Origin: Aliiglaciecola sp. LCG003
GTDB taxonomy: Bacteria > Pseudomonadota > Gammaproteobacteria > Enterobacterales > Alteromonadaceae
Direction: 5' to 3'
Length of the DNA stretch: 64,000 nucleotides
Assembly: GCF_030316135.1 (NCBI RefSeq)
Contig: NZ_CP128185.1
Coordinates: 930,001 to 994,000, forward strand
Shown here: piece by piece, positions 45,860-54,100 of the stretch
How the letters are laid out: each line of letters starts with the position of its first letter
Numbering within the stretch: the first letter of the stretch is position 1
Notes under the pieces: generated by a model
Seen by the model: the letters and a program-made list of their open reading frames with translations, nothing else
Database searches by the model: none
Told to the model about the DNA's origin: nothing
Made by a program: the position numbers and the translations under genes

Positions 45860-45893
45860 AATAATACCAGCGACATGTGTCGCTGGTATTATT
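45860..45893 (-). terminator. Long hairpin terminator after the nucleoside hydrolase gene
   Basis: A near-perfect palindrome with 16-bp arms (AATAATACCAGCGACA and its complement) around TG. On the minus strand it is followed by TTTT. It lies 29 bp past the hydrolase stop and only 15 bp before the kinase start, so it insulates the two genes or hides the kinase leader. Confidence 0.75.
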
Positions 45894-45922
45894 GACTGCG
45901 GCCTAATCTGGTAACGTTAGCA

Positions 45923-46864
45923 CTACAATGCGTAAGTGTCCAAATACAGTTGACGAAGTCTGTCATGGTCAACCTTAGTTGCCACATCGATCTGTTTGGC
46001 TTTTAACCAGTCTGGGCTAGTAGTAGTGCCAACTGGCGCTATGGTAGTTTGACCTATGTTTAGCGGGTCAGTTGATACTCTCGCATGGCCTGTCGTCATT
46101 TCAAATAGACTCGGATCAATTAAATATGCAAGTGGCATAGCATCATGGAAGAAACATACACGGTCATCACGATTTTGTGAGTAAAACTCAACATAAAATT
46201 GCGCTGATTGATTTACAAAACTTCCTAATTTAGCATTGCGGCTTTCTAAGCCATCTAGAAAGTCTGGAGTGAAAGGTGCGGCATTGGTGACATCTAAACC
46301 GAACATTTTCAGATCCCAGTCTGCGGCGAATACAATTTCGGCAGCATAGGCATCATTCCATATATTGGCTTCAGCAACAGGAGTTACATTGCCTCTCACA
46401 AAGGCGGCGCCGCCCATAATAACTACACCCTTAACCAGTTTCGGAAGCTCAGGTTCTAGGCGCAAAGCTAGTGCTAGATTGCCAAGAGGGCCAATCGCCA
46501 CTAGGGTAATCTCACCGGGGTGCTGGCGGGCCATATCGACAATGAACTGTGCAGAGCTGCGGGGGTCAAGTGTCCTATCTGACTTGGGAAAATTAATATT
46601 GCCAAAACCATCATCACCATGCACAAAATGAGCATAACTTGATTCAGGACCCACCCAAGGCATGCCGACGCCTTTGGTCACCGGAATATCCTGACCGGCT
46701 AATTCACACAGTGTTAGGGCATTTTGCGCCGACATGGTAACGGGCACATTGCCAAATACTGTAGTTAAACCCAAGACTTCAATATCAGGCGACTGAAAAG
46801 CAAAAAATATTGCCATCGCATCGTCGATGCCTGGATCCGTATCAAGTATAATTTTGTGGGTCAT
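45923..46864 (-). CDS. Ribonucleoside hydrolase (RihA/B/C family)
   Basis: Cleaves the N-glycosidic bond of nucleosides to free ribose and base. 313 residues; calcium-binding DTDPGIDDAMAIFF at about 8-21, the VAIGPLGNLALAL loop (about 123), NIWNDAYAAE (about 165) and HDAMPLAYLIDP (about 237) are conserved. Purine or pyrimidine preference cannot be read. It follows the ribokinase gene by 32 bp, forming a salvage pair: nucleoside to ribose to ribose 5-phosphate. Confidence 0.94.
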   Translation of the reverse strand: MTHKIILDTDPGIDDAMAIFFAFQSPDIEVLGLTTVFGNVPVTMSAQNALTLCELAGQDIPVTKGVGMPWVGPESSYAHFVHGDDGFGNINFPKSDRTLDPRSSAQFIVDMARQHPGEITLVAIGPLGNLALALRLEPELPKLVKGVVIMGGAAFVRGNVTPVAEANIWNDAYAAEIVFAADWDLKMFGLDVTNAAPFTPDFLDGLESRNAKLGSFVNQSAQFYVEFYSQNRDDRVCFFHDAMPLAYLIDPSLFEMTTGHARVSTDPLNIGQTTIAPVGTTTSPDWLKAKQIDVATKVDHDRLRQLYLDTYAL

Positions 46865-46896
46865 ATTATGTTCTCTATGCTAATAATTAGTTCTGA

Positions 46897-47793
46897 TTAA
46901 GCTTGGTGCTGACTAACGAATAAATCAACTTCTTCTGAGTTTGGTATAGATTGGGCTGCGCCGGGTCGAGTCACAGCTATAGCTGAGGCTGCGCAAGCCC
47001 GTGTCAATGCTTCTTTGGCAGGTTTGCGGTTGCTATAGGCCGACAAAAAATAACCGATGAAGGTATCCCCTGCGGCTGTGGTATCAACTGCATCAACCAC
47101 AAAAGCAGGTACATCGATAGTTTGATCTTTTTGCAACATTCGAACGCCGTCTTTGCCTAATGTAATCAATACTTCGGCATGCGCCCAGTCCTGACGGAAA
47201 TACTGTTCAATTTTATCAATCTCAGTGACACCAGCAATTTCTGACGCTTCAACTTCGTTAACAATCAGTAAGTCGATGCAGTCATGAGGTAACTGTTTGA
47301 CAGAATCCGTCATTGGGGCTGGATTGAATGCTACCTTTAGCCCCATGTTTCGTGCTTCTTGCAGTACAACATCAATTGCGCTGGTTTCGTTTTGGGTCAA
47401 TACCCAATCTGTTGGTTTAGCATCGTCTAGCGCACGCAAAATATCTTTCGGTCCAATTTCTTGGTTGGCGCCGCCAAACAAAACAATGGCATTTTCTCCT
47501 GACTTGGCAACTTGGATGATGGCATGGCCCGTCGGGGTCTCAGTACATTCTACATATTTGCAATCTACCTCGTGTTTGATCATAGCTTGCTTAAAGTGTG
47601 AATCATGTTGGTGAATTTTACCCACATGTTTTACTTCGGTCCCGGCTTTTGCCAAAGCAATAGACTGGTTAGCTCCCTTACCGCCCAAAAGTTGCTGATA
47701 ATGACTTGACGATAGTGTTTCGCCAGGCTGCACAAAGTGATCGACTTGATATACGTGATCAATGTTAATTGACCCGAAATTAATGACTGCCAT
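46897..47793 (-). CDS. rbsK: Ribokinase
   Basis: A PfkB-family kinase of 298 residues. Signature 1 is in GGKGANQSIALAKAG (about 37); signature 2, with the catalytic aspartate, is DTTAAGDTFIGYFLSAY (about 245). FNPAPM and LGKDGV are also present. The pairing with a nucleoside hydrolase favours ribose over other sugars. No ribose transporter or RbsR-type regulator lies in the window. Confidence 0.92.
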   Translation of the reverse strand: MAVINFGSINIDHVYQVDHFVQPGETLSSSHYQQLLGGKGANQSIALAKAGTEVKHVGKIHQHDSHFKQAMIKHEVDCKYVECTETPTGHAIIQVAKSGENAIVLFGGANQEIGPKDILRALDDAKPTDWVLTQNETSAIDVVLQEARNMGLKVAFNPAPMTDSVKQLPHDCIDLLIVNEVEASEIAGVTEIDKIEQYFRQDWAHAEVLITLGKDGVRMLQKDQTIDVPAFVVDAVDTTAAGDTFIGYFLSAYSNRKPAKEALTRACAASAIAVTRPGAAQSIPNSEEVDLFVSQHQA

Positions 47794-47882
47794 AAAAGAC
47801 CTAACTTAAAAAAGTAAAAAAGATGGTTCGGTGAAAAATCAACAGGAGTTGTATCATAACTTGCCTGCAAAAAGAACCGCCT

Positions 47883-47920
47883 CCAAGATAAAGTTGACCT
47901 TTTGGTCTACTTTATCTTGG
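47883..47920. repeat. 38-bp hairpin between the orphan gene and rbsK
   Basis: Arms CCAAGATAAAGT and ACTTTATCTTGG (12 bp), a T/T mismatch, then GACC/GGTC and a TTTT loop. It lies 5 bp beyond the orphan-gene stop and about 90 bp before rbsK. On the minus strand a T-rich stretch (TTCTTTTT) comes only 10 bases later, so it may be a terminator or an operator. Confidence 0.6.
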
Positions 47921-47925
47921 GCGTA

Positions 47926-48351
47926 CTAAGTTCTCGCCCAACCGGTTAAACGCCGGAATAGCCCAGAGGGAGCTTGATAGGGTAAATTGGAGACCTGAAA
48001 TAAACGCACCGATACCGTTGCACCATGACCCCAAGGCCACCAGGAGGCCATAATATCATGTTGGCCTGTAGTGTCTTGAGTCAATAGCTGTTGGTTTTTC
48101 TTTAAAGCATTAAAAAATCCAGCCCGGTGCTTAAGAAGCGGATCCGCTGATTTAATACTTTTTTTGTCCCACACATGGGGAAAATGTTTTTGCACATGGA
48201 GGTAAACGAATTGTGCATGATCGACTGAAAACTCAGCAAGCAAGCAGGACAAGTGCTCATCCCATTGCCATGTAATTAAGTCGTCTAATTCATTTAATAA
48301 AGGCTCACAAGCCTGTTCTATGTGGTATTGAAAACTGCTGCTATCTTTCAT
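47926..48351 (-). CDS. Protein of unknown function
   Basis: 141 residues, no signal peptide or membrane helix, no motif recognised. Aromatic and His/Trp rich (LITWQWDEHL, MASWWPWGHG), with a basic C-terminus (FRRLTGWART). It lies downstream of 6S RNA on the same strand and is followed by a strong hairpin. It may be expressed as the distal part of the 6S transcript, the position fau occupies in E. coli. Probably a lineage-specific gene. Confidence 0.7.
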   Translation of the reverse strand: MKDSSSFQYHIEQACEPLLNELDDLITWQWDEHLSCLLAEFSVDHAQFVYLHVQKHFPHVWDKKSIKSADPLLKHRAGFFNALKKNQQLLTQDTTGQHDIMASWWPWGHGATVSVRLFQVSNLPYQAPSGLFRRLTGWART

Positions 48352-48552
48352 CGTTTATGTTTTTTATAGTTATTATTTTAGATAAAGATAGTACCGTGAT
48401 GTATTTCAGGCGGTACCAACTGAGTAATAAAAGCCTGTTCTGATGCTTTTCTATTCATATCCTAAGCGATAACAGTCTTTTTTTAAACAGCTGATGAGTA
48501 GTTTTTGTCGCACACTATTTGAGCAATGAAAATAACCGAGGGTAATTGAATG

Positions 48553-48738
48553 CAGAGTCTCCCAGAATGCCGCTGTTCAGTGCGCGCCCGTGAACCGAAA
48601 GTTCAGGGCGGAAATATCATCATTACCGTAGGCTTCTTGATACGAGCCAAGCTTGCACAATAGTAGTGGAATCAATTTCCAGGTAAAATAGCATCGGCCA
48701 GGGACATGACTAAACTGGCGAACACCCCAGGAGAACTG
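48553..48738 (-). ncRNA. ssrS: 6S RNA
   Basis: Read on the minus strand the segment shows the 6S pattern. The 5' strand has CTCCTGGGGTGTTCGCCAG and GTCCCTGGCCGATGCT. A central bubble region includes GTGGAA and GCTTGGCTC, with AAGAAGCCT. The 3' strand has CCCTGAACTTTCGGTTCACG and ends GCGGCATTCTGGGAGACT, which pairs with the 5' end. Size about 186 nt against 184 in E. coli. It binds sigma70-RNA polymerase in stationary phase. Synteny (ygfB divergent, fau and serA-rpiA downstream) agrees. Ends are accurate to a few bases. Confidence 0.93.
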
Positions 48739-48933
48739 CATTTTACCATAGCAGCTAGGAAATAAAACCAATTCCCCAAGACTTTTATTCGCAACCGCCA
48801 CTAATTGCCTTGAAATTGCACACTGGGGTGGCGATGTCAGCGCTTGAAAAAGGATTAATAAGCACTATTTACTAAGATGTAAATCAGCTGCAGAGAATGG
48901 TAGCATTAGCGTAACGTTTTAAGGGATAGTACA

Positions 48934-49503
48934 TTGAAACCATCACAGTTAAATTATGACGAGTTGTCGACCTTATTAGGACAGCACAATATTCTCACTG
49001 ATGCAGCCGAGGTCCATGGCATTTTTTGTGGCATGTTATCAGGCGGTATGGCGCTGGAAAGTCAAGATTGGGCAGAGCCAATCGCTGACTCAATCAATCA
49101 GGGAGATCCCTTGCCAGATGAAGTGAAAGAGCAGTTTAGGCTACTCTATAACGCAACCTGTCAACAACTACTAGAAACTGATTTTACCCTGGTACTATGC
49201 CTTCCTGATGAATCTGCACCCATCAATGAACGCGGCCAAGCGCTGATCAACTGGGTGCATGGATTTATGCTTGGATTTGGCTTTCATCAAGCAGATCTCA
49301 CTGCTTGCTCCCCTGATGTGAAAGAAGCCTTAGAAGATTTTGCCGATATTGCGCGGATGGATGAAACTATGCCAGAAGATGAGGAATCTGAAAGAGCCTT
49401 ATTTGAAGTCATCGAATATGTGCGGGTTTCGTGCATGCTATGTTTCAACGAATTGGGACAATCAGCAGATGAAACGCAGCAAACACCTAAAACGGTGCAT
49501 TAA
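48934..49503 (+). CDS. ygfB: YgfB/UPF0149 family protein
   Basis: 189 residues of the YecA/YgfB family: NYDELSTLLGQHNILTDAAE at the N-terminus (split over a helix), HGIFCGMLSGG, and INWVHGFMLGFGF are hallmarks. The function is unclear in most species; in Pseudomonas a homologue affects ampDh3 expression and beta-lactam resistance. Starts at TTG 48934 with AAGGGA 7 bp upstream. TAATG overlap with pepP, the standard ygfB-pepP-ubiH-ubiI operon. Confidence 0.94.
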   Translation: MKPSQLNYDELSTLLGQHNILTDAAEVHGIFCGMLSGGMALESQDWAEPIADSINQGDPLPDEVKEQFRLLYNATCQQLLETDFTLVLCLPDESAPINERGQALINWVHGFMLGFGFHQADLTACSPDVKEALEDFADIARMDETMPEDEESERALFEVIEYVRVSCMLCFNELGQSADETQQTPKTVH

Positions 49504-50822
49504 TGATAAACGCATATATTGAGCGCTGCGAGCAGCGGCGACAAGCATTACTGGCCGCTATGCTACCTAACAGCGTGTGTATCGTGCCCGCCTCAACTTT
49601 AGTTACCCGAAGTAATGATACCGAATATACCTTTCGTCAAGACAGTGATTTTCACTATTTGACTGGATTTCCAGAACCCGATGCCGTGCTGGTGATGAGC
49701 AACAGTGAGGTATGGGGTAGCCCATTTAGTGCGCTATTTTGTTTAGCCAAAGATCCTTTGGCCGAGATATGGCATGGCAGACGCATAGGCACTGAGCATG
49801 CTGTGGATCAATTCGGATTTAGCCAATGCCATAATTTGGATGATATTGAAGTAGGGTTAACCAGCTATATCGACGGCCATCAACATTTATATTATGCCCG
49901 AGGTCATCAAGCCCAAACCGATACGCTAATCGACGACGTGTTGGCTATATTGCGCGATGCCCCTAAGCAAAGTAAGCAGGCTCCAGAATGTGAAATTGAT
50001 CTAAGGGCATTGTTACATGAGATGCGCCTGTTCAAAGATGACGACGAAATTGCGCTTATGCGTCAAGTTGCTAGTATCTCCTGTGAAGCACATAAGCAAG
50101 CTATGTTGATGTCTGAGCCGGGTAAAAACGAATTTCATTTAGAAGCGCAACTTCACTATAGTTTTGCCCTGCACGGAGCGAAAAATCCGGCTTACAGCAC
50201 CATAGTTGGCGGCGGCGACAATGCCTGTATTTTGCATTACACCAATAATGATTGTCTCCTACAAGACGGCGATTTGGTATTGATTGATGCAGGGGCAGAG
50301 TTACTTGGTTACGCAGCAGATATTACCCGAACGTTTCCAGTAAATGGACACTTTAGTACGGCTCAGAAGCAGCTCTATCAATTGGTACTGGATGCCCAAC
50401 TTGCATCATTAGCATTGTTTGTTCCAGGCAGCACTTTTAAAGCAGCCACAGACAAAGCGGTAGAGGTACTCACACAAGGGCTGCTTGACCTTGGTATATT
50501 GACCGGTACTTTGCAGGACAATATCGCTGAGCAACATTACCGGCAGTTTTTTATGCATGGCATAGGACATTGGTTAGGACTAGATGTTCATGATGTGGGT
50601 AACTACAAAGTGGCTAACCAAGACAGACCCTTCGAGCCAGGAATGGTGATGACCATAGAACCGGGTTTATATATTGCCGCTGATGCCGATGTAGATGAAA
50701 AGTGGCGAGGAATCGGTATTCGGATAGAGGACAATATTCTGATAACCCCCCAGGGCTACGAAGTGCTCACCGCTGAGGTGCCAAAATCCATCAGTGAAAT
50801 TGAAGCCCTCATGGCAGGATAA
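49503..50822 (+). CDS. pepP: Xaa-Pro aminopeptidase (aminopeptidase P)
   Basis: Removes N-terminal residues preceding proline. 439 residues; N-terminal AMP_N domain (about 3-135) with QDSDFHYLTGF, then the M24 pita-bread fold with two-metal ligands: Asp in IDAGAE and in ADITRTFP, His in HGIGHWLGLDVHD, Glu in TIEPGLY and in RIEDNI. Same length as E. coli PepP (441). Overlaps ygfB by one base and is 3 bp before ubiH. Confidence 0.97.
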   Translation: MINAYIERCEQRRQALLAAMLPNSVCIVPASTLVTRSNDTEYTFRQDSDFHYLTGFPEPDAVLVMSNSEVWGSPFSALFCLAKDPLAEIWHGRRIGTEHAVDQFGFSQCHNLDDIEVGLTSYIDGHQHLYYARGHQAQTDTLIDDVLAILRDAPKQSKQAPECEIDLRALLHEMRLFKDDDEIALMRQVASISCEAHKQAMLMSEPGKNEFHLEAQLHYSFALHGAKNPAYSTIVGGGDNACILHYTNNDCLLQDGDLVLIDAGAELLGYAADITRTFPVNGHFSTAQKQLYQLVLDAQLASLALFVPGSTFKAATDKAVEVLTQGLLDLGILTGTLQDNIAEQHYRQFFMHGIGHWLGLDVHDVGNYKVANQDRPFEPGMVMTIEPGLYIAADADVDEKWRGIGIRIEDNILITPQGYEVLTAEVPKSISEIEALMAG

Positions 50823-50825
50823 GAC

Positions 50826-52082
50826 TTGTCTCAAACAACCGCAAAATCTGTTGATATTCTAATTGCCGGTGGCGGTGCCACAGGATTAACCCTAGCGTTG
50901 GCTATATGTCGGCATACTGATCTTCATGTAGCTATCGTCGAAGCGGGTGGTCCGCCGACGGTATCCTCGAGCAAGGGGCCTGAACCGCTTGGTAATCCTC
51001 CTTTGGAGCTTCGCAGTGTGGCCTTGTCCGCCCAGTCAATTGCTTTGCTGGGTAAGTTAGGCTTGGATACAGGCAAGTTAGGTTGTCCGATTGAAGAAAT
51101 CCATGTTTCTGATCAGGGACATTTTGGGCAGTGCAGAATAAATGCGCAGGATTATCAAATCAATGCGCTGGGTCAGGTGGTTGAATTAACCGCGCTGGTG
51201 GACAAATTACGCCATGCTCTAAGTGCTTTTAAGCAGCAAGTCAGTTGGTACTACAATGATGAAATTGTTGCCATTGAACGCTCTCAGAAACGGGTGACTG
51301 CAACACTAAAGAGTACTCAGACTGTTGTAGCTAAGTTACTTGCCATTGCAGAAGGCGGGAACTCTGTTAGTCGAGAAATTATTGGCTTTGATATTAGCGC
51401 AAAATGTTACCAACAGTCGGCAATAGTTGCTAACGTGGAACTCAAATGCCACCATCAGTACCGGGCATTCGAACGATTCACTCCATCAGGGCCCTTAGCA
51501 TTGTTACCTTTACAGATAGAACAGCAGCCTCATCGTCATTTTTGCTCATTGGTGTGGACTCTCACGCAGGATGAAATGCCTGGTATATTAGATCTGCCTG
51601 ACTCTGAGTTCATTGCCGCACTGCAAGAGGCATTCGGCTATCGCCTAGGCGAGATTATTGGGGTAGGGCCACGCAGTGCCTTTCCATTGCAGTTAAGTCA
51701 TGCTCAAAGCCATATTCACCATCGAGCGGCCTTGTTGGGTAATGCCTCTCAAACCTTGCACCCTATTGCAGGACAGGGATTGAATTTAGCTCTACGAGAT
51801 GTGCAAGATTTGGCCAATCGGATTATCGAAAATCCAAACAATGATATTGGCTCCTACTCGCTGTTGCATGATTACCAACAATCTCGCCGCGGCGACCAAA
51901 AAACGCTGGTAGGCGCTACCGATCTGTTAGTCAGGACGTTTTCAAATAGTTATATTCCTTTAGTGATGGGACGAAATGTGGCACTTGCTTTACTAGATAA
52001 TGCACCTTGGTTGAAGCAGCAGTTCGCTATGACCGCAATGGGCTTTCGTTCGCAACAAGGACTTCGCAATGCAAAACTATGA
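50826..52082 (+). CDS. ubiH: 2-octaprenyl-6-methoxyphenol hydroxylase UbiH
   Basis: A flavin monooxygenase of ubiquinone synthesis. 418 residues; FAD motif LIAGGGATGLTLALA at about 12-26, the second FAD motif LLGNASQTLHPIAGQGLNLALRD at about 300 (the family's GDAAH is GNASQ here). The start is TTG 50826 with AGGA upstream. UbiH rather than UbiI is assigned from its place directly after pepP. Overlaps ubiI by 14 bp. Confidence 0.92.
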   Translation: MSQTTAKSVDILIAGGGATGLTLALAICRHTDLHVAIVEAGGPPTVSSSKGPEPLGNPPLELRSVALSAQSIALLGKLGLDTGKLGCPIEEIHVSDQGHFGQCRINAQDYQINALGQVVELTALVDKLRHALSAFKQQVSWYYNDEIVAIERSQKRVTATLKSTQTVVAKLLAIAEGGNSVSREIIGFDISAKCYQQSAIVANVELKCHHQYRAFERFTPSGPLALLPLQIEQQPHRHFCSLVWTLTQDEMPGILDLPDSEFIAALQEAFGYRLGEIIGVGPRSAFPLQLSHAQSHIHHRAALLGNASQTLHPIAGQGLNLALRDVQDLANRIIENPNNDIGSYSLLHDYQQSRRGDQKTLVGATDLLVRTFSNSYIPLVMGRNVALALLDNAPWLKQQFAMTAMGFRSQQGLRNAKL

Positions 52083-53271
52083 CGTCGCCATTATTGGCGC
52101 TGGAATGATAGGCCTTACCTTAGCTGTAGCTTTGAATAAGTCGGGTATGAAAGTTGTGGTAATCGATGCGCAGCAGCAAGATGAAACCATCACAAAACAA
52201 CCACTGGCACGGGTTAGTGCGATAAATTTGGCCAGCCAGCGAATTTTTGAAAACCTTGAGGTGTGGCCCAGCATTCAATCTGAGCGATTACAGCCTTACC
52301 AGCATATGCAGGTGTGGGAGCAAGACAGCTTTGCCAATATTAACTTTACTCATCAGGACATACAGCGAGATCATTTAGGGTCTATAGTCGAAAACCAAGT
52401 GGTGCGACAAGGATTGTTGACTAGTCTACAAGATTCGCCAAACGTCGAAATGATGATCCCAGCGAAAGTTGAGCACTTAGTCTTTGGCCAATCAGAAAGC
52501 TTTATGACTCTTTCCAATGGTAATACGTTAACAGCCAAATTAGTGGTGGGTGCAGATGGTGCTAATTCTATGGTCAGGCGTGTCGCTAATCTACCTTTGA
52601 CTTTTTGGGATTATGAGCACTTGGCAATCGTTGCCACAGTAAAAACCCAGTTACCTCACGGCAACACCGCGCGTCAGGTATTTACACCTTCTGGCCCACT
52701 GGCTTTTTTACCCCTGTTTGAAGAGAATCTGTGCTCAATTGTTTGGTCCCAAGAAGTTAGTGTCGCTGAAAACCTGCTTGCACTTGAAGATAAAGCTTTT
52801 AATCACGCACTCAGTGCCGCCTTTGATACAAAATTAGGTCAAGTAGAATTGGTCAGTGATAGAACTTACTATCCACTGACAATGCGCTATTGCCGTAGTT
52901 GGCTGAAAGACCGGGTTATGTTAATTGGGGACGCTGCCCACACCATTCACCCATTGGCAGGTCAAGGGGCCAACTTAGGTATTGCGGATGCCGCCGCTTT
53001 GGCACAAACCCTGATCAAATTGTTTGCACAAAGCAAAGATATAGGTTTGGCGAAAAACCTTCGTGCCGTTGAACGCTGGCGCAAGACCGAAGCAATGAAA
53101 ATGATCGCGACTATGGAAGGATTCAAACGTTTGTTTAGTGGTAACCATCCAATCAAGAAACTAGTTCGCGGCATCGGCTTATCCGCTACTGACCAGATGG
53201 GCCCCGTCAAGCGAGACATTATTAAACATGCGGTAGGCTTAGGTGGAGAATTACCTGATCTAGCGAAGTGA
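52069..53271 (+). CDS. ubiI: 2-octaprenylphenol hydroxylase UbiI (VisC)
   Basis: A paralogue of UbiH, 400 residues, that hydroxylates C5 of the ubiquinone ring. FAD motif IIGAGMIGLTLAVAL at about 7-21, the DG motif LVVGADGANSMVRR at about 158, and GDAAHTIHPLAGQGANLG at about 287. ATG 52069 lies inside ubiH. In relatives gcvT usually follows closely; here 9.6 kb of repeats, IS copies and three minus-strand genes separate them. Confidence 0.94.
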   Translation: MQNYDVAIIGAGMIGLTLAVALNKSGMKVVVIDAQQQDETITKQPLARVSAINLASQRIFENLEVWPSIQSERLQPYQHMQVWEQDSFANINFTHQDIQRDHLGSIVENQVVRQGLLTSLQDSPNVEMMIPAKVEHLVFGQSESFMTLSNGNTLTAKLVVGADGANSMVRRVANLPLTFWDYEHLAIVATVKTQLPHGNTARQVFTPSGPLAFLPLFEENLCSIVWSQEVSVAENLLALEDKAFNHALSAAFDTKLGQVELVSDRTYYPLTMRYCRSWLKDRVMLIGDAAHTIHPLAGQGANLGIADAAALAQTLIKLFAQSKDIGLAKNLRAVERWRKTEAMKMIATMEGFKRLFSGNHPIKKLVRGIGLSATDQMGPVKRDIIKHAVGLGGELPDLAK

Positions 53272-53455
53272 TTGCAGAGAGATTTTCGCATCAATAGCGT
53301 TTGTGAAACAGATCATTGATCTCACTCGGTTAATCATCTGGCTTGATTAATCCAAAAAGTTACAAACTAAACCTCGGTTAACATCGTTGTAAAGGCCCAA
53401 ATAACCTCAACTTAAGCAACGCTTGTTTTTGCCACTCCCACTCAGATTCGCACTG

Positions 53456-53504
53456 CAATTTTAGCGTGGACAATTTTAGCGTGGACAGCCACTCTTATTA
53501 TTTT
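53456..53504. repeat. Left-tip-anchored partial repeats, unit 1
   Basis: Two partial copies, 15 nt (53456-53470) and 34 nt (53471-53504), each starting CAATTTTAGCGTGGA, precede the full element at 53505. All begin at the same base; only the end varies. Confidence 0.9.
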
Positions 53505-53589
53505 CAATTTTAGCGTGGACAGCCACTCTTATTATTTTAACTTGGCGGATCAAATGGAGATAATCTAAAGGTGGGTGTCCACGTAATTG
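53505..53589. repeat. 85-bp inverted-repeat element (MITE- or REP-like)
   Basis: It begins CAATTTTAGCGTGGACAGCC and ends GGTGGGTGTCCACGTAATTG. The complement of the right end, CAATTACGTGGACACCCAC, aligns with the left end over about 20 bp with a 3-base gap and two mismatches. Core decamers are GGACAGCCAC (left) and GTGGGTGTCC (right). The length suggests a non-autonomous element or the trimmed flanks of a lost transposase gene. Confidence 0.75.
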
Positions 53590-53683
53590 ACAAACTAAAC
53601 CTCGGTTAACATCGTTGTAAAGGCCCAAATAACCTCAACTTAAGCAACGCTTGTTTTTGCCACTCCCACTCAGATTCGCACTG

Positions 53684-53733
53684 CAATTTTAGCGTGGACA
53701 ATTTTAGCGTGGACCAATTTTAGCGTGGACAGC
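53684..53733. repeat. Left-tip-anchored partial repeats, unit 2
   Basis: Three partial copies of 15, 16 and 19 nt starting at 53684, 53699 and 53715, followed by the full element at 53734. Each restarts at CAATTTTAGCGTGG. Confidence 0.9.
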
Positions 53734-53912
53734 CAATTTTAGCGTGGACAGCCACTCTTATTATTTTAACTTGGCGGATCAAATGGAGATAATCTAAAGG
53801 TGGGTGTCCACGTAATTGACAAACTAAACCTCGGTTAACATCGTTGTAAAGGCCCAAATAACCTCAACTTAAGCAACGCTTGTTTTTGCCACTCCCACTC
53901 AGATTCGCACTG

Positions 53913-53943
53913 CAATTTTAGCGTGGACAATTTTAGCGTGGAC
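53913..53943. repeat. Left-tip-anchored partial repeats, unit 3
   Basis: Two partial copies of 15 and 16 nt starting at 53913 and 53928, followed by the element at 53944, which IS copy 2 interrupts at GTGGGTG|TCC. Confidence 0.9.
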
Positions 53944-54100
53944 CAATTTTAGCGTGGACAGCCACTCTTATTATTTTAACTTGGCGGATCAAATGGAGAT
54001 AATCTAAAGGTGGGTGATGAGATGGACGCTCCCCAATACGGCGTCAATGCGCCAAAATAGTAGTTCTTAAACAAGACTATTTACATAGGGAACGTCCAAT

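Larger units (their letters stand above)
53362..54016. repeat. Three tandem ~229-bp units with nested tip repeats
   Basis: Units start ACAAACTAAACCTCGG at 53362, 53590 and 53819 (periods 228 and 229); the third is cut by IS copy 2 at 54017. Each unit holds a unique-looking 94-bp part, then several CAATTTTAGCGTGG starts, then AACTTGGCGG...GGTGGGTGTCCACGTAATTG. They differ only in the number of tip repeats. No coding potential. Confidence 0.93.

Noticed and set aside
48577-48801. Minus-strand 74-codon open frame
   Set aside because: It lies on 6S RNA, whose sequence and structure explain the conservation; no ribosome site or protein family.
53271-53361. Remnant of a RAYT transposase gene downstream of ubiI
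   Set aside because: No frame or motif of a Y1 transposase can be read here or within the repeat units.
53456-53943. CRISPR array
   Set aside because: Repeats of 15-19 nt are directly adjacent with no spacers of constant length, and no cas genes are nearby.
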